This document shows, one piece after another, positions 42,209 to 53,059 of a stretch of DNA of 64,000 nucleotides (positions within the stretch are counted from its first letter, which is position 1; the number at the start of each line of letters is the position of its first letter). The notes beneath the pieces were generated by a model. It was not told where the DNA came from, searched no databases, and saw nothing but the letters and a program-made list of their open reading frames with translations. The stretch spans positions 1-64,000 of the forward strand of contig CAVRBW010000006.1 in the NCBI GenBank assembly GCA_963719325.1. The letters are read 5' to 3'. A program made the translations under genes and the position numbers. Source of the stretch: DATBLE01 sp963719325. Its GTDB lineage: Bacteria > Actinomycetota > Thermoleophilia > Gaiellales > Gaiellaceae.

Positions 42209-42873
42209 AACAGCCCGAGCTGAACCGCGTCCTGCTCCGGCTCCGGCTCGGGGACCGGGGCGAGCAGCGAGATCGGCGGGCCGACCTCACGCTCGAACAG
42301 CGCCGGGATCCGCCGGAAGTCCTCCTCGAGCACCTTCAGCATCGCGGGCGTGTACAGCGCCGCGGCCGGGTGGAAGATCGGGTAGAGCAGGACCCGCGAG
42401 CCGCCGATCGTCGTCTCCTGCTCGACGCCGTGCACCCGCGTGATTCCCGTGGGCTTCCCCGAGAGGAGCTTCGTCGCGAAGTTGCCGAGCGTGGCGACGA
42501 CCTTCGGACGCACGAGCGCGATCTGGCGGAAGAGGTGCGGCTCGCATTGCTCGATCTCGTCGGGCTGCGGGTCCCGGTTCCCCGGTGGCCGGCACTTGAG
42601 CACGTTCGCGACGTAGACGTCGGAACGCGTCAGGCCGATTCCCTCCAGCAGCCGGTCGAGCAGCTTTCCGGCCTGGCCGACGAACGGGATCCCCTGCTGA
42701 TCCTCGTGGAACCCCGGCGCCTCGCCCACGAACATCAGGTCGGCGTCCGGATTGCCCACGCCGAACACGACCTGGGTGCGGCCCTCGTGGAGACGGCAGC
42801 GGGTGCAGGCGGAGGTCTCGACGCGGAACTCGTCCAGCTCGCTCGAGGTGGGGACCGGCACCGCGTGCAGCAC
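42205..42873 (-). CDS. udgA: Uracil-DNA glycosylase, family 4-like (Fe-S)
   Basis: The 222-residue protein has the iron-sulfur cysteines (SACTRCRLHEGR and VLKCRPPGNRDPQPDEI plus a later pair position), the active-site LMFVGEAPGFHEDQQGIPFV and GKPTGITRVHG, and the HPAAALYTP loop. It removes uracil from DNA in base-excision repair. It is the first gene of the udg-tsaE-tsaB-rimI-tsaD-protease operon. The acidic proline-rich tail (PVPEPEPEQDAVQLGLF) resembles a beta-clamp-binding peptide (QLGLF). Confidence 0.92.
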   Translation of the reverse strand: MLHAVPVPTSSELDEFRVETSACTRCRLHEGRTQVVFGVGNPDADLMFVGEAPGFHEDQQGIPFVGQAGKLLDRLLEGIGLTRSDVYVANVLKCRPPGNRDPQPDEIEQCEPHLFRQIALVRPKVVATLGNFATKLLSGKPTGITRVHGVEQETTIGGSRVLLYPIFHPAAALYTPAMLKVLEEDFRRIPALFEREVGPPISLLAPVPEPEPEQDAVQLGLF

Positions 42874-42957
42874 GGCGGGGAGTTTAGGCCAGCTGCCGGA
42901 CAGGCAGCGAATTGCACGATCGGTTGCACGCCGTGGTCAATACGTCCTTGGAGAAGA

Positions 42958-43071
42958 CTCCCTTTTCGCGCGGAGGCGAGACCACGCTCTCGCCGGAGCG
43001 CACATGCGACGGGCCACGCGAGGCTAGAAGGAGGGGGCTCGCGGGGGAACCATGGGTTCCTCCGCGCTTTA
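42958..43071. repeat. Palindromic intergenic element R4
   Basis: The core at 43041-43066 (GCGGGGGAACC, ATG, GGTTCCTCCGC) lies immediately after the stop of the minus-strand fmdB gene, as R1 does after trkA. Outside it lie GGAGGGGGC and the second repeat GGCGAGACCACGCTCTCGCC. Identity with R1 is high over about 110 bases. Confidence 0.7.
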
Positions 43072-43284
43072 GTGGCCGCATCCGCAGGAGCCGCCGCAGC
43101 AGCCGCCCCCGGCCGCCGTCTGGCCGAAACTCGGCGTCGAGTCGGCACCGTGGGCGGCGAAGACGGAGAACTGCTTCTGCACCTTCGTCGCACCGCAGTC
43201 CGGACAGGGCGGTTGCTCGCCGTTCCGGATGAGCTCCTCGAAGTGCGACTCGCACTTCATGCACACGTATTCGTAGATCGGCAT
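43069..43284 (-). CDS. FmdB-family zinc ribbon protein
   Basis: The 71-residue protein begins MPIYEYVCMKCESHFEELIR and has a second pair, CPDCGATKVQKQFSVF, together the four-cysteine zinc ribbon of the FmdB/CxxC-CxxC-SSSS family. The tail is glycine- and cysteine-rich (GGGCCGGSCGCGH), ending in a possible additional metal site. Function unknown; relatives are putative regulators. Confidence 0.9.
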   Translation of the reverse strand: MPIYEYVCMKCESHFEELIRNGEQPPCPDCGATKVQKQFSVFAAHGADSTPSFGQTAAGGGCCGGSCGCGH

Positions 43285-43310
43285 CGCTATGGCAGTGTAG
43301 ACATATCGGC

Positions 43311-43877
43311 GTGTGGGGTGATCAACTTCGGCAGCGACTCGAAGGCCGGCTCGTCGTACTCGAGCCGCTCGAGCCGTCTCACCTCGAGGGCATTCGCACT
43401 GCCGCTGCCGACGAGCGCATCTGGACGTGGATGTGGACCCGCGACATCGAGGCCTGGATCACGCGCACCCTGAATGCGGAGGGCATGCAGCCGTTCGCGA
43501 TCCTCCGTGACGATTCTGTCGTCGGCTCGTCGAGCTACCTGTCGCTCGCGCCCGAATACCGGCGGCTCGAGATCGGCAACACCTGGATCAATCCGTCGAC
43601 GTGGGGCACCGGTGCAAACGCGGAGGCGAAGTATCTGCTGCTCCGCCACGCCTTCGAGGTGCTCGGCTGCCGCCGTGTCGAGTTCAAGACCGACGCGCTC
43701 AACGAGCGCGCCCGCGCCGCCCTGGCCTCCCTCCCGGCCGAGTTCGAGGGAATCCACCGGAAGCACATGATCGTCCGGGACGGCGAACGGCGCGATTCGG
43801 CGTGGTACGCGGTGATCGACGACGACTGGCCGGACGTGAAGGCGCAGCTCGAGCGACGGCTGGAAGCCAAGAGCTAG
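43311..43877 (+). CDS. GNAT family N-acetyltransferase (RimJ/RimL-like)
   Basis: The 188-residue protein has GRLVVLEPLEPSHLEGIRTA, VGSSSYLSLAPEYRRLEIGN, GNTWINPSTWGTGANAEAKY and EFKTDALNERARAAL, the RimJ/RimL subgroup in which an Asn/Trp-rich loop replaces the canonical acetyl-CoA motif. It probably acetylates an N-terminus or small amine. It starts at GTG 43311, divergent from fmdB with only 26 bases between them. Confidence 0.88.
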   Translation: MWGDQLRQRLEGRLVVLEPLEPSHLEGIRTAAADERIWTWMWTRDIEAWITRTLNAEGMQPFAILRDDSVVGSSSYLSLAPEYRRLEIGNTWINPSTWGTGANAEAKYLLLRHAFEVLGCRRVEFKTDALNERARAALASLPAEFEGIHRKHMIVRDGERRDSAWYAVIDDDWPDVKAQLERRLEAKS

Positions 43878-43917
43878 ACTTCTCCTCGCCCGGTATCCCC
43901 TGCGGAACTGGAGCTCA

Positions 43918-44577
43918 ATGGTCGAAGCTGTGAACGTCATCGGTCGCGGCCGCGTCGGCTCGGCGGTCGCCGCGCGCCTGGTCGAGCGCGGTGTAGAGCT
44001 GCGGGAGAACAGCGCCGATCTCGTTCTCCTCTGCGTCCCCGACCGCGCGATCGCCGAGGTCGCGAGCGCGATCGAGCCGGGGCCGTGGGTTGCACACGTG
44101 AGCGGGGCCACCCCACTCGGCGCGCTCGCCCCGCACGAGCGCCGCTTCTCGGTCCATCCGCTTCAGACCTTCACGCTCGAGCGCGGCCCGGAACAGCTCG
44201 ACGGGGCCTGGGCGGCGGTGACCGCCGAGACGGACGAGGCGCGCTCGCTCGGGCACGAGCTCGCAGAGGTCCTCGGCCTCGACCCGTTCGACCTGGCCGA
44301 CGACCTCCGCACGCTGTACCACGCGGGCGCGGCGTTCGCATCGACCTACCTGGTCACGCTGTACCGCGTCGCGTCGCGGTTGCTGGACGACGCGGGCGCA
44401 CCGCCCGAAGCCCTTGTTCCGCTGATGACCCGGACGATCGAGAACGGGTTTCAGCTCACCGGGCCGATCGTGCGGGGCGACTGGGCGGTGGTCGACGCGC
44501 ATCTCGACGCACTCCACGACGCCCATCCCGACCTCGAACCGCTCTACCGCGTTCTCGCGGAGGCGACGACTCCATGA
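43918..44577 (+). CDS. DUF2520 / Rossmann-like oxidoreductase
   Basis: The 219-residue protein opens with an NAD(P)-binding loop (VNVIGRGRVGSAVAARLVER) and has ADLVLLCVPDRAIAEVASAI, VAHVSGATPLGALAPHERRF and a helical C-domain (YHAGAAFASTYLVTLYRVAS). DUF2520 proteins often precede panC, as here, and are structurally similar to ketopantoate reductases, so it may help make pantoate. It overlaps panC by ATGA. Confidence 0.88.
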   Translation: MVEAVNVIGRGRVGSAVAARLVERGVELRENSADLVLLCVPDRAIAEVASAIEPGPWVAHVSGATPLGALAPHERRFSVHPLQTFTLERGPEQLDGAWAAVTAETDEARSLGHELAEVLGLDPFDLADDLRTLYHAGAAFASTYLVTLYRVASRLLDDAGAPPEALVPLMTRTIENGFQLTGPIVRGDWAVVDAHLDALHDAHPDLEPLYRVLAEATTP

Positions 44578-45341
44578 AGATCACCCGGACGATCGCGGAA
44601 ACCCGGGAAGCCCTCGCCGAAAGGGGCGACGTCGGCCTGGTCCCGACCATGGGCGCCTACCACGCAGGGCACCTCTCGCTCTTCCAGGCAGCCCGCCGGG
44701 AGTCGGAGACCGTCGTGGCGAGCCTGTTCGTCAACCCCGCTCAGTTCGACAGCTCGCGCGACCTTGCCCGGTACCCCCGCGACGAGCAGCGCGATGCCGC
44801 GCTCGCCGAGGGTGCCGGTGTCGACGTCCTCTTCACACCGTCCGTCGAGGAGCTGTACCCGGCCGGGTACGAGACGTGGGTCGACGTCGAGCGGGCGTCA
44901 CGCGGCCTGGAAGGCGACCATCGCCCGGGCCACTTCCGCGCGGTGGCGACGATCTGTCTGAAGCTCTTCAACATCGTCCGCCCTCGCCGGGCCTACTTCG
45001 GCCAGAAGGATGCACAGCAGGTCGAGGTGGTGCGCCGGATGATCCGCGACCTCGACCTGGAGATCGACCTCGTCGTCCTCCCCACCGCCCGCGACTCGGA
45101 CGGCCTCGCGCTCTCGTCGCGGAACGCCCTGCTCTCCCGTGAGCAACGCGAGCGAGCGCTCGCCCTCCCGCGAGCCCTCGCCACCAAGGATCGAGCGAAG
45201 GCGCGTGCGCTCCTCGGCGAGCTCGACGTCGACTACGTCGAGATCGCGCCGTTCGAACCGCCGGTCCTCGCCGCCGCGGTGCGCGTCGGCTCCGTTCGCC
45301 TGATCGACAACGTACCCCTCGAAGAAGGAGGCACCCGATGA
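44574..45341 (+). CDS. panC: Pantothenate synthetase
   Basis: PanC condenses pantoate and beta-alanine with ATP. The 255-residue protein has VPTMGAYHAGHLSLFQAARR (HxGH), VASLFVNPAQFDSSRDLARY, FNIVRPRRAYFGQKDAQQVE and DSDGLALSSRNALLS. It is a little shorter than usual at the C-terminus (255 against about 280), having a reduced dimer-domain tail. It overlaps panB by four bases. Confidence 0.94.
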   Translation: MKITRTIAETREALAERGDVGLVPTMGAYHAGHLSLFQAARRESETVVASLFVNPAQFDSSRDLARYPRDEQRDAALAEGAGVDVLFTPSVEELYPAGYETWVDVERASRGLEGDHRPGHFRAVATICLKLFNIVRPRRAYFGQKDAQQVEVVRRMIRDLDLEIDLVVLPTARDSDGLALSSRNALLSREQRERALALPRALATKDRAKARALLGELDVDYVEIAPFEPPVLAAAVRVGSVRLIDNVPLEEGGTR

Positions 45342-46225
45342 GCACTCCCCCGCCTGGGACGCCGGAGGCGTTTCCAGCCTTCGGCAAGCTGCCGCTGCCC
45401 GAGCTCGCCGCGATGAAGAAGCGCGGCGACAAGATCGTCATGGTCACGGCCTACGACTCGCCGGGGGCGCGCTTCGCCGAGGACTCCGGCATCGACGTCG
45501 TCCTCGTCGGGGACACCGCGGCGATGGTCGTCCTCGGCTACGAGGGCACGACCGTGCCGGTCACCGTCGACGAGATGCTCTTCCTCACCCGCACGGTCTC
45601 GCGGCAGATCCGGCGGCCGATCGTCGTCGGCGACCTGCCGTTCGGCTCCTACGAGGTCTCGGACGAGGACGCCGTCCGCACGGCGATCCGGTTCGTGAAG
45701 GAGGGCGGCGCCGACGTCGTCAAGCTCGAGGGCGGCGGCCCGATGGTCTCACGCGTCCGCCGGATCGTCGAGGCGGGGATCCCGGTCATGGGCCACGTCG
45801 GGCTCACGCCGCAGTCGGCGACGATGCTCGGCGGCTTCAAGACGCAGGGCAAGACGGCGACGGCGGCGCGGCAGCTGCTCGTCGACGCACACGCGTTGGA
45901 GGACGCCGGCTGCATGTCGATCGTGCTCGAGGCGATCCCCGCTCCGGTCGCCGCTCGCATCACCCAGGAGCTCGCGATCCCGACGATCGGAATCGGCGCG
46001 GGCCCGGACTGCGACGGCCAGGTGCTCGTCTACCACGACCTGCTCGGGCTGACCGAAGGCCATCTGCCGCGATTCGTGAAGCGGTACGCGAGCCTCTCGC
46101 GCGAGATCCGCGACGCGCTCGAGGCGTACGCGGCGGACGTCCGAGCCGGCACCTTCCCCGGCGAGGAGCACACGTATTCGATGTCGGAGGACGAGCTGGA
46201 GGCGTTCGCCCGCCGGCGGACCTAG
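45338..46225 (+). CDS. panB: 3-methyl-2-oxobutanoate hydroxymethyltransferase
   Basis: PanB makes ketopantoate from 2-oxoisovalerate. The 295-residue TIM-barrel shows KIVMVTAYDSPGARFAEDSG, VVLVGDTAAMVVLGYEGTTV, VVGDLPFGSYEVS, VKLEGGGPMVSRVRRIVEAG, MGHVGLTPQSATMLGGFKTQ and ELAIPTIGIGAGPDCDGQVL. The catalytic glutamate is in IVLEAIPAPVA. Complete, and last in the DUF2520-panC-panB operon; panD is elsewhere. Confidence 0.95.
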   Translation: MSTPPPGTPEAFPAFGKLPLPELAAMKKRGDKIVMVTAYDSPGARFAEDSGIDVVLVGDTAAMVVLGYEGTTVPVTVDEMLFLTRTVSRQIRRPIVVGDLPFGSYEVSDEDAVRTAIRFVKEGGADVVKLEGGGPMVSRVRRIVEAGIPVMGHVGLTPQSATMLGGFKTQGKTATAARQLLVDAHALEDAGCMSIVLEAIPAPVAARITQELAIPTIGIGAGPDCDGQVLVYHDLLGLTEGHLPRFVKRYASLSREIRDALEAYAADVRAGTFPGEEHTYSMSEDELEAFARRRT

Positions 46226-46228
46226 CGC

Positions 46229-46876
46229 CTAGAAGACGACGAAGAGCACGGCGAACGCGGCGAAGACGACGGCCGCGACGGCCAGCGACGCAACCGTCCG
46301 CGGCCACTTCCAGCCGTTCAGCGTTCGCATTCCGACCACCAATAGCAGGATCGCCCAGGCGAGGAACGCAGCATCGATCGACCGAAAAACGGTCTCGGCA
46401 GCCCCGGTATCGGAGCCGCCGCTGCGGAAGGCGTCGCTGCCGAACATCGCCAGGCGCACGGGCCAGACCGTGACCAGCGAGATGACGAAGGGCGCGGTGG
46501 CGAGACCGACGACGTGGCGCGCCTGACGGTACGTGGCGGCGCTGTCCGCCGCTCGGCCTCCGAGGTAGACCGCGCCGCCGAGTATCCAGAAGTTCTGGAT
46601 CGCGACGAGCAGCCCGGCGACGACAGACTCGACGACGACCAAGAGCACGTCGAACTCGACCTCGTCGAACAGCCGGCCCGCCGTCCGCGTCGAGAAGAAG
46701 ATCGCGACCCCGGCGACGAAGGTGAGAGCGGTGATCGGCTCCTGGCGAGCGGCTGCCGCCTCGTCGGAATCGTCCCGCAACCATGCGAAGACGGACGCCG
46801 GCGCCTGCAGGACGAGCGCGAGCCGAAGCCACCACTCGCGCTCGAGCGACGTCGAGCTCTGCGCCTCCGCGCTCAT
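46229..46876 (-). CDS. Yip1-family membrane protein
   Basis: The 215-residue protein has a soluble start (VLQAPASVFAWLRDDSDEAA) followed by about five membrane helices (TALTFVAGVAIFFSTRT, LLVVVESVVAGLLVAIQNFW, ATAPFVISLVTVWPVRLAMF, AFLAWAILLLVVGMRTL, and a C-terminal helix). The pattern fits bacterial Yip1/YIP1-domain proteins of unknown function. It converges on panB with a three-base gap. Confidence 0.7.
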   Translation of the reverse strand: MSAEAQSSTSLEREWWLRLALVLQAPASVFAWLRDDSDEAAAARQEPITALTFVAGVAIFFSTRTAGRLFDEVEFDVLLVVVESVVAGLLVAIQNFWILGGAVYLGGRAADSAATYRQARHVVGLATAPFVISLVTVWPVRLAMFGSDAFRSGGSDTGAAETVFRSIDAAFLAWAILLLVVGMRTLNGWKWPRTVASLAVAAVVFAAFAVLFVVF

Positions 46877-47061
46877 GCGACCAGCTTAGGAGAACCGAAC
46901 AGTGACCAGCTCCCGTTCGGCTGGCCATCGGGACCGGCCTCGATTCGTGACGGTTGCCACCCAGTATCTACACTTGACACTCGGCTCGGTCATCCACAGG
47001 AATTAGCGGTTGGAAAAGGAAGAGGGTTAACACTCACTGTCATTAAAGATGGAGACTAGAG

Positions 47062-47310
47062 ATGACCGCCGATCTGGAAACCATAGTTATCGGAGAGTAT
47101 TGTTTCGAGTCGTTGCTACCGATCTGTCGACGCGGCTGGCTGGCGAAGGTGAACGATCCGGAGTTAGTCGAGATGTCGTCCCTAGGAGATGATGGGGATC
47201 CCATCAGACCGGTAGTTCCTAGGCCTGGTAGAAAAGGTGCTGAAGCGTTTCTTACCCGGCTGCCCTCGAAGTCGGAGTACAAGAGGAGAATGCGTGAGTT
47301 GACGCCGTAG
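47062..47310 (+). CDS. Orphan protein 1 in the low-GC island, 82 aa
   Basis: The frame starts at ATG 47062, with GGAG about seven bases upstream. It begins MTADLETIVIGEYCFESLLP and contains CRRGWLAKVNDPELVEMSSL and FLTRLPSKSEYKRRMREL. There is no signal, helix-turn-helix or membrane segment. I do not recognise it. Base composition differs from all neighbours, so if real it was acquired. Confidence 0.45.
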   Translation: MTADLETIVIGEYCFESLLPICRRGWLAKVNDPELVEMSSLGDDGDPIRPVVPRPGRKGAEAFLTRLPSKSEYKRRMRELTP

Positions 47311-47426
47311 CTGATATAGGTACAGTATCTGATCTAGGAGCTATTGAGCGACCGCGAACAGAGGCTAGCCCACAGGAGGCTGGTAGGGGTAGACAACTAC
47401 ACAAACAGTGAGAAGAAAGAGCGAGT

Positions 47427-47732
47427 TTGCTGGGCTACCGAATACGGCTACTACAACTAGAAGAGCAGCTACTACTGGGGGATGCGGCTAGTACTGTTCG
47501 TCGACAGCAAGAGGTTACTTTCGGTTACACGCTCGTCCCCGCGAACGAGAAGGAGTATGAGGAGGTGAATGAGCTCGCCATTGGCGACGGCAGCGAGATC
47601 CTCATATACTACAAGGGGCTCTGGGGCCGCCAGTACTATGAGACGCTCTGCCTCGAGGGGATAAAAATCCGAATATTCGACAGCTCAGCACAGTGGAGAA
47701 CGTCGAGTGCTAAAGAAGTTTCGCTCGGATGA
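47427..47732 (+). CDS. Orphan protein 2 in the low-GC island, 101 aa
   Basis: The frame starts at TTG 47427 after a purine-rich run (GAGAAGAAAGAG) and reads LGYRIRLLQLEEQLLLGDAA, then YTLVPANEKEYEEVNELAIG and SEILIYYKGLWGRQYYETLC. The middle looks like an alpha-beta protein, but I know no family. It may be cotranscribed with orphan 1. A shorter antisense frame (47636-47830) overlaps its end. Confidence 0.4.
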   Translation: MLGYRIRLLQLEEQLLLGDAASTVRRQQEVTFGYTLVPANEKEYEEVNELAIGDGSEILIYYKGLWGRQYYETLCLEGIKIRIFDSSAQWRTSSAKEVSLG

Positions 47733-47975
47733 GACTCGTTGTTAAATAGACGATCGCGAACTTTAAATAAAAGATGAGGCTCGAACATCAGATCGCCAAG
47801 AAGTCTATGGTATTCTAACGGATCGCGCAACGCCTGCTAAAACTCAGTCTCGTATGTTCCTCAACGCTTTTACGGGACGCCTACCAAGAGCCTCGCCGTC
47901 TATTAGCCCTAATTCTGTCTGACACTAGGGGTGCGTCAAGAGTGGGACAGGGAGTCCACAGCCGAGCCTCTTCGA

Positions 47976-50810
<2,835 letters not shown>

Positions 50811-50849
50811 TTCGACGCCAGTCTACCGTGCGAACAGGCGTTCGTACAA

Positions 50850-50881
50850 GTGTAGGAGGCCCCGCTCGGGGCCTCCTACAC
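50850..50881 (-). terminator. Strong hairpin terminator after the secreted-protein gene
   Basis: GTGTAGGAGGCCCC and GGGGCCTCCTACAC form a perfect 14-bp stem closed by a GCTC loop. It lies 18 bases after the stop of the minus-strand gene at 50900-51754 and 40 bases before uvrA. No long U-run follows, as is common in high-GC actinobacteria. It likely insulates uvrA from the upstream gene. Confidence 0.7.
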
Positions 50882-50899
50882 AAACGAATCCGGACCGAG

Positions 50900-51754
50900 C
50901 TATTTGCCCGTGTTGACGTACTGGATGCAGTCGCCCTGGTTCTTGAATCCGCTGCCATCGGCGCGGAAGACGTTCTGCCAGTTTCCGCCCTTGCAGTCTG
51001 CCTTGGTGGCGGCTACGGCACCGGATCTGGTGATGTTGTCCAGCGCCAGCGAAGCGAAGCCGTTGGTCACGAGCCAGCCGTAGCGGTTGCCTCCGACTGT
51101 CGTCCCGATCAGGTCGGTCGGGTCGCTGAGGGTCCACGTCTTGAGCACCGTGCCGGATGCGTCGAGGACGCTCATGTCGACCGCCAGCACCCCGCCGTTG
51201 TCGCGGAAGACATGCCGGAAGGTGTACCAGCCGGTCGCCGTGACGGTCAATGGGTCACGGCCAGGATTCGCCGGCCAGCCCGGGGCGTTGTTGCTCGCGC
51301 TCATCACGAAGCCACCAGTGCCGTTCGTCCCGACGCTGAAGATGAAGTCCCGCCGATAGTTGCCGGCCGGGTCGCCGATCGCCGAGCTCCAGTCGAACCT
51401 GATGTCGGCTCCGGTCGGCGAGTCGGCCGTGTCGAGGTAGACGTCGATCGACGTCGTGTAGCCCCCGGCTGGAAAGACGCTGCTGTAGCCGCCGTAGCGG
51501 GTGAACAAATCGCCGAAGGTGGTCGGCCCTGCTTCGGCATGCCACGAACCGGCCGCCGAGGGCGTTCCGTGCGTCCCGGATGGAACGCGCGAGACGTTGA
51601 ACATCGCGTCGTTCGACGTGTATGGCGGAGCGACCGCCGCGTCGCCCGCACTCTCGAATCCGTTGAAGTACGGCGCCGGTGCTGGGGCAGCGGACGCACT
51701 CAATGGCAGCACCAGACCCAGCAAGGCTGCGCCCAGCGCAAGAAACTTCTTCAT
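50900..51754 (-). CDS. Secreted protein with conserved Cys-containing C-terminal motif
   Basis: The 284-residue protein starts at ATG 51754 after GGAGAGGGAG. The first 22 residues are a clear signal peptide (MKKFLALGAALLGLVLPLSA). The body is beta-rich and lectin- or concanavalin-like (YFNGFESAGD, YTTSIDVYLDTADSPTGADI, WYTFRHVFRDNGGVLAVDMS). The end, ADCKGGNWQNVF, then FKNQGDCIQYVNTGK, is a two-cysteine motif shared by many actinobacterial secreted proteins. Ligand unknown. Confidence 0.8.
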   Translation of the reverse strand: MKKFLALGAALLGLVLPLSASAAPAPAPYFNGFESAGDAAVAPPYTSNDAMFNVSRVPSGTHGTPSAAGSWHAEAGPTTFGDLFTRYGGYSSVFPAGGYTTSIDVYLDTADSPTGADIRFDWSSAIGDPAGNYRRDFIFSVGTNGTGGFVMSASNNAPGWPANPGRDPLTVTATGWYTFRHVFRDNGGVLAVDMSVLDASGTVLKTWTLSDPTDLIGTTVGGNRYGWLVTNGFASLALDNITRSGAVAATKADCKGGNWQNVFRADGSGFKNQGDCIQYVNTGK

Positions 51755-51929
51755 TTACTCCCTCTCCGTAGTTTCCTTCAGTCCAAGCCCCGACGGGCCT
51801 GGTCCGCACCTTAGTGCAGTGCGGAAGACCCGACAATCGGCGCAGCCGACTTTGGCGAACCGGCGTTCGTAGACCACGCGGAGCGATCGCGGTTCGTTTG
51901 TTGCTACCCGTGCGAGGGACAACGGATGG

Positions 51930-52985
51930 GTGGGTGAGACAGCACGCAAGTCGTTCGTGGCGACGGTCGTGGCGGTTGCCGTCGTCGCAAGCGCATTCGC
52001 GATCTGGCAGTTGCGGCTGCTGGTCGCGCTCTTGCTGCTTGCGATCATCATCGCCTCGGCGATGAGGCCGGGGATCGAGCGTCTGAACGCTTGGCGCATA
52101 CCGCGCGGGTTCGGCGTCGCGATCCACTACGTCGGAGTCCTGCTCGCCGTCGCCCTGCTCCTCTGGCTCATCGTTCCCCGGGCGCTCGACCAGATCGAAG
52201 GGGCACTCGGCACGCTGCCGACGTCGACGTCGGACGTCGCCGACGCTGCGCGGAGGTCGCACGGGGTCAAGCACGACATCCTGGTTGCGATCCAGCACCG
52301 GCTCGAGCGGCTGCCCCGGGGAGGAGGTGCAGCCGTGACCTACGGCCGCACGGCGCTCGAGGTCCTCGTGGGCGTCTTCTTCACCTTCGCCGTCGCCGCC
52401 TACTGGGTCTTCGAGAAGGAGCGGGCACAGACGGTGATCCTGGGGCTGGTCTCACGGAGGCGCCGGCGGATCGTGCGTGACACCTGGGATCTCATCGACG
52501 AGAAGCTGGGAGCGTTCGTCCGCGGCCAGTTGCTGATGATGACGTTCGTCAGCACCGTGCTGTCGCTCGCCTTCTGGCTCGACGGGTTGCCCTACTGGCT
52601 CCTGATCGGAGTCTTCGCCGGGATCGTCGAGATCGTGCCGGTGATCGGCCCCCTCGCCGCCGGTGTGCTCGCGGTGGGCGCGGGGTTGACGGCCTCCTGG
52701 CAGACGGCTGTCGGCGCGGCGATCGCCGTGTACGGGCTGCGGCTCCTCCAGGACTACGTGATCAACCCGCGCGTGATGGGCCACGCGGTCGGCCTCTCGC
52801 CGCTCGTCGTGCTCGTGACGGTGACGACGGTCGGGCTGCTGTTCGGGGGCTTCTACGTCCTGCTCGCGACGCCGCTCGCGGCGATTCTGGCGACGCTGCT
52901 CGACGTGGTCGTGCTGGACAAGGATCCTTCCACCCAGGATGTGCCGAAGCTGATCTTCCCGGCGAAGGACACCGAGACGGGCTAG
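51930..52985 (+). CDS. AI-2E family transporter (PerM-like)
   Basis: The 351-residue protein has seven to eight membrane helices (VATVVAVAVVASAFAIWQL, LLVALLLLAIIIASAMRPG and later pairs), with the family motif region GQLLMMTFVSTVLSLAFWLD, FAGIVEIVPVIGPLAAGVLA and LQDYVINPRVMGHAVGLSPL. Members have been linked to quorum-signal export and ion antiport; the substrate here is not predictable. Start GTG 51930. Confidence 0.88.
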   Translation: MGETARKSFVATVVAVAVVASAFAIWQLRLLVALLLLAIIIASAMRPGIERLNAWRIPRGFGVAIHYVGVLLAVALLLWLIVPRALDQIEGALGTLPTSTSDVADAARRSHGVKHDILVAIQHRLERLPRGGGAAVTYGRTALEVLVGVFFTFAVAAYWVFEKERAQTVILGLVSRRRRRIVRDTWDLIDEKLGAFVRGQLLMMTFVSTVLSLAFWLDGLPYWLLIGVFAGIVEIVPVIGPLAAGVLAVGAGLTASWQTAVGAAIAVYGLRLLQDYVINPRVMGHAVGLSPLVVLVTVTTVGLLFGGFYVLLATPLAAILATLLDVVVLDKDPSTQDVPKLIFPAKDTETG

Positions 52986-53059
52986 GCGCGAGCCTTGCGC
53001 CAGCGCCCGAAGACACGCGCAGGCGCTAGGCGCGAGCCTTGCGCCAGCGCCCGAAGACA
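52981..53059. repeat. 44-bp tandem duplication at a gene end
   Basis: GCTAGGCGCGAGCCTTGCGC and its continuation (35 bases) occur at 52981-53015 and 53025-53059. The second copy is the 3' end of the minus-strand gene at 53026-53271; the first supplies the stop codon of the AI-2E transporter gene. The two genes converge on the repeat. Confidence 0.85.

Larger units (their letters stand above)
46980..47940. other. Low-GC island between the Yip1-like gene and uvrA
   Basis: GC content falls to roughly 45-50 % by eye across about 960 bases, against about 70 % on both sides, and codons such as AGA, CTA and ATA become common. It contains two orphan frames (47062-47310 and 47427-47732), and in the last 240 bases nothing I can identify. 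No repeat borders or tRNA site are visible. It is likely acquired DNA or an assembly insert from another organism. Confidence 0.75.

Noticed and set aside
47636..47830. 64-residue antisense frame in the low-GC island
   Set aside because: It overlaps orphan ORF 2 on the other strand, has no ribosome site and no recognisable motif.
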